A DNA stretch of 64,000 nucleotides from Sandarakinorhabdus glacialis (lineage in GTDB: Bacteria; Pseudomonadota; Alphaproteobacteria; Sphingomonadales; Sphingomonadaceae): contig NZ_BMJM01000011.1 in NCBI RefSeq assembly GCF_014643455.1, forward strand, positions 28,405 through 92,404, read 5' to 3'. This document shows, piece by piece, positions 44,597 to 56,477 of this stretch (position 1 is its first letter; each line of letters starts with the position of its first letter). Below the pieces are notes generated by a model that was given only the letters and a program-made list of their open reading frames with translations, was not told the DNA's origin and did no database searches. Made by a program: the position numbers and the translations under genes.

Positions 44597-45682
44597 ATGC
44601 GAACCCTCGGAGATACGATCGGACGGCTGGCGGCGCACCGGGCGTCGGCGGCACAGGCCGATTTTGCACAGCCCGGCGCCGACAGGTTGAGCGACCTGGC
44701 AAATTTCGGCAGCAACCCCGGGGCGTTGAAGGCCCGGTGTTTCGTGCCGGTCGACCTGCCCGACGATTCGCCGCTGGTGGTAGTGCTGCATGGTTGTACC
44801 CAGACGGCGGCGGGTTACGACGCCGGGTCCGGATGGTCGGTATTGGCCGAAGCGCAGGGTTTTGCGCTGCTGTTCCCCGAGCAGGTGCGCGGCAACAATG
44901 CCAATTTGTGCTTCAACTGGTTTGTGCCGGGTGACATTGTTCACGGCGCCGGCGAGGTGCTGTCGATCCGGCAGATGATCGATACGATGGTCAAGCTGCA
45001 TGGGCTCGACCGTCGGCGGATTTTCGTGACCGGCCTGTCGGCGGGCGGGGCGATGGCGATGGCGATGCTGGCGACGGCACCCGAGGTGTTTGCCGGCGGG
45101 GCGATCATCGCCGGGCTGCCCTATGGCACGGCAAAGACGATGCCCGAGGCGTTTGACCGGATGCGCGGCATGGGTTTACCCGATGCCGAGGCGACGGCGA
45201 AACTGGTGCGCGCGGCGAGCGCGCATGTCGGCGAGACGCCGTGGCCGGTGCTGTCGGTGTGGCAGGGCAGCGCCGACAAGACCGTCGACGCAGCCAATGC
45301 CCAAGCGATCATCGGTGGATGGGCGGCGCTCCACGGTGTGTCGGTGACGGCCACCGAGCAGCAGGAGGTCAATGGCCATGTGCGGCGGGTGTGGCGCGAC
45401 ACGGCCGGCAAACCGGTGATCGAGGCATTTGCGATCGGCGGCATGGCGCATGGCACGCCGATCGGCGAGGGCGCGGGCGCACCGGCGCCGTTCATGCTCG
45501 ATGCGGGAATTTCCTCGACGCTGCGGATCGCGGCGTTCTGGGGGATTGCGCCGGCGGTGGCCGAGGGCACGGCAGCGGCGGCAGGGCCGGAGCCGGTGGC
45601 GCCGAACGCGGAGTTTGCGGGTTTTGCCGGTCCGGGCGCGATGATCGAGCAGGCGCTGCGGAGTGCGGGGCTGATGCGCTGA
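44597..45682 (+). CDS. short-chain poly(hydroxyalkanoate) depolymerase-like esterase
   Basis: Protein of 361 residues with the alpha/beta hydrolase fold of the type 1 PHB depolymerase/feruloyl esterase family. Oxyanion hole LVVVLHGCTQTAAGYDAGSG, lipase box FVTGLSAGGAMAMAMLA (catalytic Ser), NLCFNWFVPGDIVHG, and catalytic His in AIGGMAHGTPIGEGAGAP. The start is the ATG at 44597 with AAGGA at the correct distance; a GTG 36 bases upstream is possible. There is no obvious signal peptide, so it may be intracellular, or exported another way. Substrate: short-chain polyester is likely, not proven. Confidence 0.88.
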   Translation: MRTLGDTIGRLAAHRASAAQADFAQPGADRLSDLANFGSNPGALKARCFVPVDLPDDSPLVVVLHGCTQTAAGYDAGSGWSVLAEAQGFALLFPEQVRGNNANLCFNWFVPGDIVHGAGEVLSIRQMIDTMVKLHGLDRRRIFVTGLSAGGAMAMAMLATAPEVFAGGAIIAGLPYGTAKTMPEAFDRMRGMGLPDAEATAKLVRAASAHVGETPWPVLSVWQGSADKTVDAANAQAIIGGWAALHGVSVTATEQQEVNGHVRRVWRDTAGKPVIEAFAIGGMAHGTPIGEGAGAPAPFMLDAGISSTLRIAAFWGIAPAVAEGTAAAAGPEPVAPNAEFAGFAGPGAMIEQALRSAGLMR

Positions 45683-45786
45683 GGCGCTGGTGTTGCTCGG
45701 GGAGCAGCGGTATCAGGGCGGGTGATCCTGGGGGTGCCGGTGCGTAAGGGTGTTGCTGGCGAGTGGAGGCTTTGTGTCGGCATGCC

Positions 45787-45820
45787 GGAGATGGGCCCCG
45801 GCCTTCGCCGGGGTGACGGC
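45787..45820 (+). repeat. palindromic repeat C, copy 2
   Basis: GGAGATGGGCCCCGGCCTTC then GCCGGGGTGACGGC, as at 26021. Lies just before the DUF969 gene in the 179-base gap after the depolymerase gene. Confidence 0.9.
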
Positions 45821-45861
45821 TATTTGGGGCAAGTTCGGGCGCTTTCCGGCTTGAAACACTG

Positions 45862-46512
45862 ATGTGGCCGTTGATCGGCATTGCCGTCGTCATCCTGGGG
45901 TTTGCGCTGCGGCTGAACCCGTTGCTGGTGGTGATGGCGGCGGCGCTGGCGAGCGGCGTGGGGGCGGGGCTCGATGTGCTCGCGGTGATTGCGGCGTTCG
46001 GCAAGGCGTTCAATTCCAATCGCTACGTCAGTGCGCCGTGGATCATCCTGCCGGTGATCGGCTTGCTGGAACGCGCCGGGTTGCGGGAGCGGGCGCGGGA
46101 TGTCGTCGGCGGGATTGCGGCGGCGACGACGGGGCGATTGCTGCTGGTTTACCTGATGTTGCGTCAGGCGACGTCGGCGGTCGGACTGACGGCGATCGCC
46201 GGACATGCGCAGACGGTGCGGCCGCTGGTGGCGCCGATGGCCGAGGCGGCGGCGGTGCGGGCCGATCCTGAGCTCGACGAGGTGGGCCGGCAGAAGGTGC
46301 GCGCGATGGCGGCGGCGACCGACAATATCGGGATGTTCTTCGGCGAGGATATTTTCCTCGCGGTGGCGTCGATCCTTTTGATCAAGGGATTCCTCGAAGC
46401 CAACGGCATCATCGTGGCGCCGTTGCAGCTGTCGGTGTGGGCGATCCCGACGGCGGTGTTTGCGCTGTTGATCCACGGCTTTCGGTTGTTGCGGATGGAC
46501 CGCAGGAAGTGA
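45862..46512 (+). CDS. DUF969 family integral membrane protein
   Basis: Protein of 216 residues with about five hydrophobic segments: WPLIGIAVVILGFALRLNPL, LLVVMAAALASGVGAGLDVL, SAPWIILPVIGLLERAGL, GRLLLVYLMLRQATSAVGLT, and IFLAVASILLIKGFLEANGI. The motifs FGKAFNSNRYVSAPWIILPV, GHAQTVRPLVAPMAEAAA and ATDNIGMFFGEDIFLA are typical of DUF969 (COG3817 type). It is always paired with DUF979, here overlapping it by four bases; the two look like the halves of a secondary transporter of the ion-transporter superfamily. Substrate not established; see the 5-oxoprolinase at 49689. Confidence 0.88.
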   Translation: MWPLIGIAVVILGFALRLNPLLVVMAAALASGVGAGLDVLAVIAAFGKAFNSNRYVSAPWIILPVIGLLERAGLRERARDVVGGIAAATTGRLLLVYLMLRQATSAVGLTAIAGHAQTVRPLVAPMAEAAAVRADPELDEVGRQKVRAMAAATDNIGMFFGEDIFLAVASILLIKGFLEANGIIVAPLQLSVWAIPTAVFALLIHGFRLLRMDRRK

Positions 46513-47462
46513 TCGGGCTGGGGTTTCTTTACACGATTGCGGGGGTGCTGTTTGCGGCGTGGAGCCTGCTGACGTTGCGCGATGCGAGCCATCCGCGGCG
46601 CTGGGGAAGTGCGGCGTTCTGGGGGCTGATCTCGGTGAGCTTTCTTGCTGGTGACTGGCTTGGTGATCTGGGCAATGGCGTGCTGGTGCTGGTCTTGGTG
46701 GGGCTGGCTGGGACTGGGCAGGTAGCGCGGGGAAATCCGCCGACATCGAGCGCGCCGGAGCGTGAGGCGAGTGCGATCAGCCGTGGTAACCGGCTGTTCT
46801 TGCCCGCGCTGCTCGTGCCGGTGACGGCGTTGGTGGGGACGCTCGGGTTCGGTTATCTGAACTTTGACGGCGCGCCGCTCGTGGATCCGAAGCAGGTCAC
46901 TTTGGTCAGCCTGGGGCTGGGGGTGGTGATCGCGATTGTCGTCGTCATGCGCTGGTTGCGGCCGCCGGCGCTGGCGCCGCTGCACGAGGGCCGGCGTTTG
47001 GTCGAGGCGATCGGCTGGGCGATCTTGCTGCCGCAGATGCTCGCCAGCCTGGGCGCGGTGTTCGCGTTGGCGGGGGTGGGCAGCATCATCGGCGGGATTG
47101 CCGGGAATGCGATTCCGCAGGGGTCGCCATTTCTGGCGGTGCTGGCGTTCACGTTGGGGATGGCGGGGTTCACCATGATCATGGGCAATGCCTTTGCGGC
47201 GTTTCCGGTGATGATGGCAGCGGTGGGGCTGCCGGTGCTGGTCATCGGACTGGGGGGCAATCCGGCGATCGTGGCGGCGATCGGCATGCTGGCAGGGTTC
47301 TGCGGGACGTTGATGACGCCGATGGCGGCGAACTTCAATATCGTGCCGGCGATGCTGCTTGAGCTCGATGATCGTAACGCGGTGATCAAGGCGCAGGTGG
47401 CGACGGCGCTGCCGCTGCTGGCGATAAATACCCTGCTTATCTGGGGGTTGGCGTTCCGATGA
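46509..47462 (+). CDS. DUF979 family integral membrane protein
   Basis: Protein of 317 residues starting at a GTG that overlaps the DUF969 stop (GTGA). About nine hydrophobic segments; conserved motifs AIGWAILLPQMLASLGAVFA, GSIIGGIAGNAIPQGSPFLA, FTMIMGNAFAAFPVMMAAVG and GMLAGFCGTLMTPMAANFNI belong to DUF979 (COG3819 type). The G-N-A-F and T-P-M-A-A-N-F-N hairpin-like stretches resemble re-entrant loops of transporters. A longer in-frame start upstream lies inside DUF969 and is rejected. Followed at once by the DUF2891 gene (four-base overlap). Confidence 0.88.
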   Translation: MIGLGFLYTIAGVLFAAWSLLTLRDASHPRRWGSAAFWGLISVSFLAGDWLGDLGNGVLVLVLVGLAGTGQVARGNPPTSSAPEREASAISRGNRLFLPALLVPVTALVGTLGFGYLNFDGAPLVDPKQVTLVSLGLGVVIAIVVVMRWLRPPALAPLHEGRRLVEAIGWAILLPQMLASLGAVFALAGVGSIIGGIAGNAIPQGSPFLAVLAFTLGMAGFTMIMGNAFAAFPVMMAAVGLPVLVIGLGGNPAIVAAIGMLAGFCGTLMTPMAANFNIVPAMLLELDDRNAVIKAQVATALPLLAINTLLIWGLAFR

Positions 47463-48442
47463 TGTTGGATGAGGCGCTGGCCGGGCGGATGGCGCGGATC
47501 GCGCTGGGGCATGTGACGCGGGAATATCCGCACAAGCTCGATCATGTGATGGATGGGCCGGGGGATGCGCGGACCCCGCAGGATCTGCACCCGATGTTCT
47601 ATGGCAGTTTCGACTGGCATAGCTGTGTTCATGGCTGGTGGTTGCTGATGCGGCTGGCGCGGCGGTTTCCGGGGCATGACGCGGCGGGCGAGACCTTGGC
47701 GTTGGCGGGGGAGACTTTTACCGCGGACAAGGTCGCGGCCGAGATGGCGTATCTGGCGGCGCCGTCGTCGCGGGGATTCGAGCGGCCTTATGGCTGGGCG
47801 TGGTTGCTGGCGCTGCATGGCGAGGTGGCGGGGACGGCTTCCGGAGAGGTGCTGGCGCCTTTGGCGGGGGAGTTCGCGGGGCGGTTGAAGGCGTATCTGC
47901 CGCTGTTGACCTATCCGATCCGGACGGGGGCGCATGGCAATACGGCGTTTGCGCTGGTTTTGGCGGCGGATTGGGCGCGGGTGCATGATGCGGGATTGCT
48001 GGCGTTGATCGAGGGGCGGGCGCGGGACTGGTTCGGGGCGGATCGGGGGGCGGTTGCCTGGGAGCCGGATGGGGACGCGTTCTTGTCGCCGACGCTGGTG
48101 GCGGGGCTGGCGATGGCGCGGTTGCTGCCGGGTGGCGCGTTTCGGGATTGGTTTGCGGCGTATTTGCCGGACGCGGCAGACGGGCGCCCGGCGAGCTTGT
48201 TTGCGCCGGCGCGGGTGAGTGACCGGAGTGACGGGAAAATCGCGCATTTGGATGGGCTTGCGCTGTCACGGGCCTGGTGCTGGCGCGGGATTGCGGCGGT
48301 ACTGGATGGGGACGATCCTGCGCGCGTGGCGGCTTTGGCGGCGGCGGAAGTGCATCTTGGGGCGGGGTTGCCGCATATTGCTGGCGACTATGCTGGGGAG
48401 CACTGGCTGGCGAGCTTTGCCTTGCTCGCGCTGGATGATTGA
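47459..48442 (+). CDS. DUF2891 family protein
   Basis: Protein of 327 residues. Shows the DUF2891 hallmarks: HVTREYPHKLDHVMDGPGDA, QDLHPMFYGSFDWHSCVHGW near residues 40-60 (H-P-x-F-Y-G-x-x-D-W-H-S-x-V-H), YGWAWLLALHGEVAG, PIRTGAHGNTAFALVLA, and GDYAGEHWLASFALLAL. The all-helical (alpha/alpha-toroid-like) pattern with conserved His, Asp and Trp suggests an enzyme, but no activity is known to me. It is the third gene of the DUF969-DUF979-DUF2891 operon with overlaps on both sides, so it should work on the same compound as the transporter pair. Confidence 0.88.
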   Translation: MMLDEALAGRMARIALGHVTREYPHKLDHVMDGPGDARTPQDLHPMFYGSFDWHSCVHGWWLLMRLARRFPGHDAAGETLALAGETFTADKVAAEMAYLAAPSSRGFERPYGWAWLLALHGEVAGTASGEVLAPLAGEFAGRLKAYLPLLTYPIRTGAHGNTAFALVLAADWARVHDAGLLALIEGRARDWFGADRGAVAWEPDGDAFLSPTLVAGLAMARLLPGGAFRDWFAAYLPDAADGRPASLFAPARVSDRSDGKIAHLDGLALSRAWCWRGIAAVLDGDDPARVAALAAAEVHLGAGLPHIAGDYAGEHWLASFALLALDD

Positions 48443-48510
48443 TGCGTTGACAGCGGCGGGGGCTGGGGCGATGCCGGGCAAGTTTAACAAACTACCTTGG
48501 GAGATGGACG

Positions 48511-49650
48511 ATGGCGAACGAGACCCCGACGACTGGCCTGGAACTGCGATCGCTGGTGAAATCGGAAGGCGTGCTCGAGCTTTCGCTGGCCGAAGTGCCC
48601 GTTGCGGCGCCCGGGCCGGATGAGGTTGTGGTGCGGATCGAGGCTTCGCCGATCAATCCGTCCGACCTGGGGTTGCTGGTCGGGGCGGCGGACATGTCGA
48701 CGGCGGTGCAGTCCGGGACCGCCGATCGCCCGGTGGTGACGGCGAGCATCCCGCCGCAGTTCATGCGGGCGATGGCGGCGCGGACCGGCGAGTCGATGGC
48801 GGTCGGCAACGAGGCGGGCGGCGTGGTGATCGCGGCGGGGTCGTCGCCGGCGGCGCAGGCGCTGATCGGCAAGACCGTGGGGATCATTGGCGGGGCAATG
48901 TATGCGCAGTACCGGGTGGTTCGTGCGGTCGAATGCCTGGTGCTGAAAGACGGGGCGACGGCCGAACAGGGGGCTTCGTGCTTCGTCAACCCGTTGACAT
49001 CGCTCGCAATGACCGAGGTGATGCGGAGTGAGGGGCATACGGCGCTGGTGCATACGGCGGCGGCTTCGAACCTGGGGCAGATGCTCAACAAGATCTGCAT
49101 CAAGGACGGGATACAGTTGGTCAACATCGTCCGGAGTGCCGAACAGGCGAAGATCCTGCGTGAGATCGGCGCGGTGCATGTGGTCGATTCGAGCTCGCCG
49201 ACTTTCATGGAGGATCTGGTTGGGGCACTGGTCGAGACTGGGGCGACAATTGCTTTCGATGCGATCGGCGGCGGCAAGCTGGCGGGACAAATTTTGACGG
49301 CGATGGAGATCGCAGCGAACAAGACGGCGAAGGTTTATAGCCGTTATGGATCAACGACTTACAAGCAGGTGTATATTTATGGTGGGCTCGATACCCGGCC
49401 GACCGAGCTGAATCGCGGGTTTGGCATGGCTTGGGGGCTGGGTGGCTGGTTGCTGACGCCGTTTTTGCAGAAGATCGGTGCGGCGGAGGCGAACCGGTTG
49501 CGGCAGCGGGTTGTGGATGAGCTGACGACGACGTTTGCCAGCCATTATACGGCGCGGGTTTCGTTGGCCGGGGCGCTGACGTTGGAGGCGCTAACGGCTT
49601 ATAATGCCAAGGCTACAGGAACGAAGTATCTGATCACGCCGCAGGTTTAG
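48511..49650 (+). CDS. zinc-type MDR dehydrogenase-like oxidoreductase
   Basis: Protein of 379 residues of the medium-chain dehydrogenase superfamily. N-terminal GroES-like part (VVRIEASPINPSDLGLLVGA) and a Rossmann part ending in AFDAIGGGKLAGQILTAMEI; the pattern TEVMRSEGHTALVHTAAASN then LGQMLNKICIKDGIQLVNIV replaces the usual AGGVG loop. No zinc-ligand cysteines are seen, so despite the usual label it may lack zinc. Similar proteins are widespread in sphingomonads with no known substrate. It is 68 bases after DUF2891 and may or may not be in that operon. Confidence 0.85.
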   Translation: MANETPTTGLELRSLVKSEGVLELSLAEVPVAAPGPDEVVVRIEASPINPSDLGLLVGAADMSTAVQSGTADRPVVTASIPPQFMRAMAARTGESMAVGNEAGGVVIAAGSSPAAQALIGKTVGIIGGAMYAQYRVVRAVECLVLKDGATAEQGASCFVNPLTSLAMTEVMRSEGHTALVHTAAASNLGQMLNKICIKDGIQLVNIVRSAEQAKILREIGAVHVVDSSSPTFMEDLVGALVETGATIAFDAIGGGKLAGQILTAMEIAANKTAKVYSRYGSTTYKQVYIYGGLDTRPTELNRGFGMAWGLGGWLLTPFLQKIGAAEANRLRQRVVDELTTTFASHYTARVSLAGALTLEALTAYNAKATGTKYLITPQV

Positions 49651-49656
49651 AAAGGT

Positions 49657-49688
49657 AGCTGGGTCCCGGGTCGAGCCCGGGATGACAG
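49657..49688 (+). repeat. palindromic repeat C' (copy 1)
   Basis: GCTGGGTCCCGGGTCGAGCC then CGGGATGACAG; stem TCCCGGG..CCCGGGA. A second copy in the same orientation is at 53400-53430, so the pair brackets the 5-oxoprolinase gene. Confidence 0.9.
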
Positions 49689-53306
<3,618 letters not shown>

Positions 53307-53399
53307 GGGGGAGTGGTGAAGGGGGGATTTGGTGGGGTCAAGGGGGGTGGGGTGTGGGCTGGGTGTCGATGGGCTTGTTCCGGAAGGGCGGGAGAAGAA

Positions 53400-53430
53400 G
53401 CTGGGTCCCGGGTCAGGCCCGGGATGACAG
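53400..53430 (+). repeat. palindromic repeat C' (copy 2)
   Basis: GCTGGGTCCCGGGTCAGGCC then CGGGATGACAG, 94 bases upstream of the 5-oxoprolinase start. The 293-base gap 53307-53599 is filled by this copy, repeat A copy 6 and repeat B copy 3; no coding frame was seen. Confidence 0.9.
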
Positions 53431-53466
53431 GTTTGGAGGGTGGATTGTTTGGGGGGCGTTTGTAAG

Positions 53467-53510
53467 CACCCACCCCCGACCCCTCCCTTGAAGAAGGGAG
53501 GGGAGAAGCA
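53467..53510 (+). repeat. intergenic repeat A, copy 6
   Basis: CACCCACCCCCGACCCCTCC then CTTGAAGAAGGGAGGGGAG. With repeat B right after it, it repeats the composite at 30601-30726. Confidence 0.85.
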
Positions 53511-53534
53511 GGTTCGGCATTTTCTTGGGAGGGG

Positions 53535-53597
53535 AGACACCCCCACCCGGGCCGCGCAAGGGCGCGTCTCTCGCCTCCCCCCTCTAGGGGGAGGACA
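53535..53597 (+). repeat. intergenic repeat B, copy 3
   Basis: AGACACCCCCACCCGGGCCG on the left and CTCTCGCCTCCCCCCTCTAG then GGGGAGGAC on the right; abuts the 3' end of the ABC ATPase gene. Confidence 0.85.
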
Positions 53598-53599
53598 AG

Positions 53600-54370
53600 T
53601 TAGAGGCGGCCGGTGGGGATTATGTAGCGTTGGCCTTGGGGGGTGTGGCCGATGTGGGCGGCTACGCCGTAGGTTTTTGCGATGAGGTCAGGGGTGAGGA
53701 CTTCGCCGGGGGGGCCGTGGGCGATGACCTGGCCGGCGCGCATGAGGAGGATTTCGTCGGCGACGCGGGCGGCCTGGTTGAGGTCGTGGAGAACGGTGAT
53801 GACGCCAGCGCCGGCGGCGGCGATGGCGCGGAGGCTGTCGAGGACGTCGAGTTGGTGGGCCGGGTCGAGGCTGGCGAGGGGCTCGTCGGCGAGGAGCCAT
53901 TCGGGGGTGCCGGCAAGGACGCGGGCGAGGAGGGCGCGGCCGCGCTCGCCGCCGGACAGGGTGTTGACGATGCGGTCGGCGAACATGGTGGTGTCGGTGG
54001 CGGCCATGGCGGCGGCGACGGCGGCGTCGTCCTCGGGGGTGCTGCCCCAGCGGCCGCGGTGAGGGAAGCGGCCCAACGCCACGAGGGTGGCGACATCGAC
54101 ATCCCAGTGCACGTCGGCGGTTTGCGGGAGGAAGCCGATGCGGCGGGCGAGGTCGCGGCGGTCGAGTTGCCCGCGCGGCGTGCCGGACAGGGTGACGCCG
54201 CCGCTGTCGGGGAGGCGGATGCCGGTGAGGCACGACAGGAGGCTCGATTTGCCGGCGCCGTTGGGGCCGAGGATGGCGGTGACGCGACCGCGGGTGAAGG
54301 TGGCGCTGATATTGTCGAGGACGCGGGTGTTGCCGAGGGTGAGGCTGAGGGCGTGGGCCTGGAGGGTCAT
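53600..54370 (-). CDS. ABC transporter ATPase for iron chelate/heme/B12 import
   Basis: Protein of 256 residues, FecE/BtuD/HmuV type. Walker [14 protein letters not shown] at about residues 35-45, signature [19 protein letters not shown], Walker [13 protein letters not shown] with catalytic Glu, H-loop [16 protein letters not shown]. The ATG at 54370 overlaps the permease stop by four bases. The substrate class (heme, ferric siderophore or cobalamin) cannot be separated by ATPase sequence alone; presence of cobS/cobT in the window is no proof of a B12 link. No periplasmic binding protein gene is next to it. Confidence 0.92.
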   Translation of the reverse strand: MTLQAHALSLTLGNTRVLDNISATFTRGRVTAILGPNGAGKSSLLSCLTGIRLPDSGGVTLSGTPRGQLDRRDLARRIGFLPQTADVHWDVDVATLVALGRFPHRGRWGSTPEDDAAVAAAMAATDTTMFADRIVNTLSGGERGRALLARVLAGTPEWLLADEPLASLDPAHQLDVLDSLRAIAAAGAGVITVLHDLNQAARVADEILLMRAGQVIAHGPPGEVLTPDLIAKTYGVAAHIGHTPQGQRYIIPTGRL

Positions 54371-55332
54371 GGGAGCTGGCGGCGCATGCGGAGGAGGAGG
54401 GCAAGGAAGAACGGCCCGCCGAGCATCGACATGGCGATGCCGAGGCGAAGCTCCGAGACCGTGGGGGCGGCGCGGACGAGGCTGTCGGCGACGACGACGA
54501 GGAGCGCGCCGCCGAGCGCCGAGGGGAGCAGGATCGCCGACGGGCGGTGGCCGGCGAGAGGGCGGACGAGGTGGGGGACCATCAGGCCGACGAAGCCTAT
54601 GATGCCGGCGGCGGCGACCGACGCGCCGACGCAGAGCCCGACGCCGAGGATGACGAGGATCTGCAGGCGGCGGGGATCGACGCCCATCGAGCGCGCCGCG
54701 GTCTCGCCGAGGGTGAGGGCGTCGAGCGAGCGGGCGGTGCAGGTGAGGAGGAGGCCGCCGGCGAGGATGGGGGGGGCGGCGATCTGGACATCGTCCCAGC
54801 TGCGATCGGTAAGCGCGCCCATCAGCCAGGTGACGATCTGCGAGGTGGCGAAGGGGGTGGGCGCGAGGCTGATGGCGAGGGCGGTCATCGAGCCGGCGAT
54901 GCTCGAGAGGATGACGCCGCCGAGCGTGAAGACCAGCATCGAGCCGGAGCGGCCGACGAGCAGGGCAAGGAGGGCCATGGCGATGGCGGCGCCGGCGAGG
55001 GCGAAGGCGGGCAGGAGGAGTGCGGAGGCAAAGCCGAAGAACAACGAGATGACGGCGCCGAGCGCGGCGCCGGCGGAGATGCCGAACAGGCCGGGGTCGG
55101 CCAGGGGGTTGCGGAGGTAACCCTGCATGGCGGCGCCCGACAGGCCGAGGGCGGCGCCGACGAGCGCGCCGAGGACGGCCCTTGGGGCGCGGAGTTCGAG
55201 GATGATGAGGAAGCGCGGGTCGGTGAGGGACCAGGCGGTGGCGGGGAGCCAGACTTTGCCGGCGAGGAGGGAGAGGGCCATTGCGGCGGCTAGCGCGGCG
55301 GCGAGGGCGAGGTTGAGGCGGGTTGGGGTCAT
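54367..55332 (-). CDS. FecCD/BtuC-type ABC permease
   Basis: Protein of 321 residues with about ten membrane helices. FecCD family motifs: LRAPRAVLGALVGAALGLSG near residue 48, MQGYLRNPLADPGLFGISAG, WLMGALTDRSWDDVQIAAP, and the ATPase-contacting stretch GVDPRRLQILVILGVGLCVG followed by GIIGFVGLMVPHLVRPLAG. Works as a dimer with the ATPase gene that overlaps it. The upstream 5' region holds degenerate repeat C copies; any binding-protein gene must be elsewhere. Confidence 0.93.
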   Translation of the reverse strand: MTPTRLNLALAAALAAAMALSLLAGKVWLPATAWSLTDPRFLIILELRAPRAVLGALVGAALGLSGAAMQGYLRNPLADPGLFGISAGAALGAVISLFFGFASALLLPAFALAGAAIAMALLALLVGRSGSMLVFTLGGVILSSIAGSMTALAISLAPTPFATSQIVTWLMGALTDRSWDDVQIAAPPILAGGLLLTCTARSLDALTLGETAARSMGVDPRRLQILVILGVGLCVGASVAAAGIIGFVGLMVPHLVRPLAGHRPSAILLPSALGGALLVVVADSLVRAAPTVSELRLGIAMSMLGGPFFLALLLRMRRQLP

Positions 55333-55374
55333 GGGTTTGTCGGGGGAGGTGTCGGGGCGTTTTTCGGGGCGTTC

Positions 55375-55458
55375 CCGAGATGGGCCCCGGCCTGCGCCGG
55401 GGTGACGGGATGAGAGGGGGCCGGGGTGACGGGGCGGGAGGGAGCCGGGGTGACGTAA
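55375..55458 (+). repeat. palindromic repeat C, copy 4 with decayed tandem parts
   Basis: CGAGATGGGCCCCGGCCTGC then GCCGGGGTGACGGG (55375-55410), then two partial units containing GGCCGGGGTGACGGGGCGGG and GAGCCGGGGTGACGTAACG. Upstream of the permease gene. Confidence 0.85.
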
Positions 55459-55582
55459 CGCGAAGGAGGAGTGGCGGGCATTTTTGCGTGGTGTGGGGTT
55501 TTGGTCGGGGATGCAAGCGGGTTCGCTGGCACGAACGGGCTCGGCGAGTGACTGGCGGCCAGCGAAAGCGGCGTCCTTGGCT

Positions 55583-55640
55583 AGCGGCCGGAGAAGGCCG
55601 CGTCTTTGGCTAGCGGCCGGAGAAGGCCGCGGGGCGTTTT
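55583..55640. repeat. 29-bp tandem duplication at the 3' end of the enoyl-CoA hydratase gene
   Basis: AGCGGCCGGAGAAGGCCGCG then TCTTTGGCT starts at 55583 and again at 55612, with a more diverged third unit at about 55561. The copy at 55612 carries the gene's stop codon and last residues. Confidence 0.8.
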
Positions 55641-56431
55641 TCGAGGTAGTGGGCGACGCCTTCCTTGAAGTCGTCGGTGGCGAAGCTGGCTTTCATGTCG
55701 ATGTTGGCGGCGTCGATGGCGGCGCCGAGGCCGGACAGCTGGGCGTTCCAGATTTCGCGCTTCATCGCGGCGAGCGAGCGCGGCGAGACTTCGACGGCGA
55801 GCATGCGGGCGTAGGATTGCACTTCGGTAGCGAAATTGGCGTGGGGGACGACGCGGTTGACGAGGCCGAGGGACCTGGCCTCGGCGGCTTCGATGCGGCG
55901 GGCGGAGAACAGGATCTCGGCGGCGTTGGCCATGCCGATGAGGCGCGGCAGCAGCCAGGAGATGCCGTGCTCGGCGATCAGCCCGCGGCGGGCGAAGGCG
56001 GTCGAGAAGACGGCGAGATCCGACGCGATGCGGATGTCGGTGTAGAGCGCCAGCACCATGCCGAGGCCGGCGCAGGGGCCGTTGATGGCGCCGATAATCG
56101 GTTTGGGAACGGCGGGAAACCAGCTGTATTGTTTCTGGAAATCGGGGTGAGCGGAGGTGTCCCAGGGGGTTTCGGGGGCGGTGGGGCGGGTGCTGGTGTC
56201 GCCGTCCTGGATGCCTTGGAGGACGTTCATGTCGGCGCCGGCGCAGAAACCACGCCCGGCGCCGGTGAGGACGATGACGCGGACGGCGGGGTCGTCGGTG
56301 GCGGCGCGCATGCCGGCGCGGACATCGGCGTCGAGGCTGGCACACCAGGCGTTGAGGCGATCGGGGCGGTTGAGGGTGATGGTCGCGACACCGGCGTCGA
56401 CGGCGTAGAGAATGTCCGAATAATTGCTCAT
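55610..56431 (-). CDS. enoyl-CoA hydratase/isomerase family protein
   Basis: Protein of 273 residues, crotonase superfamily. ATITLNRPDRLNAWCASLDA (N-terminal), oxyanion-hole motif GRGFCAGADMNVLQGIQDG, second oxyanion segment KPIIGAINGPCAGLGMVLAL, and the catalytic region AFARRGLIAEHGISWLLPRL, where Glu at the usual second position (GLIAEHG) suits a hydratase. The ATG at 56431 has AAGGAC upstream; a start 28 codons earlier would overlap the divergent gene. Ends LEKRPAAFSGR. Probably in fatty-acid or related acyl-CoA breakdown. Confidence 0.93.
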   Translation of the reverse strand: MSNYSDILYAVDAGVATITLNRPDRLNAWCASLDADVRAGMRAATDDPAVRVIVLTGAGRGFCAGADMNVLQGIQDGDTSTRPTAPETPWDTSAHPDFQKQYSWFPAVPKPIIGAINGPCAGLGMVLALYTDIRIASDLAVFSTAFARRGLIAEHGISWLLPRLIGMANAAEILFSARRIEAAEARSLGLVNRVVPHANFATEVQSYARMLAVEVSPRSLAAMKREIWNAQLSGLGAAIDAANIDMKASFATDDFKEGVAHYLEKRPAAFSGR

Positions 56432-56477
56432 CGGCTGGTCCTTGTTATGCTGCGCGGCTTGGGTGGGGGCGCGATCG

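Noticed and set aside
53307..53546. N-terminal extension of the 5-oxoprolinase over repeats A and C'
   Set aside because: The extension encodes repeat sequence only; the family start is [16 protein letters not shown] at 53306.
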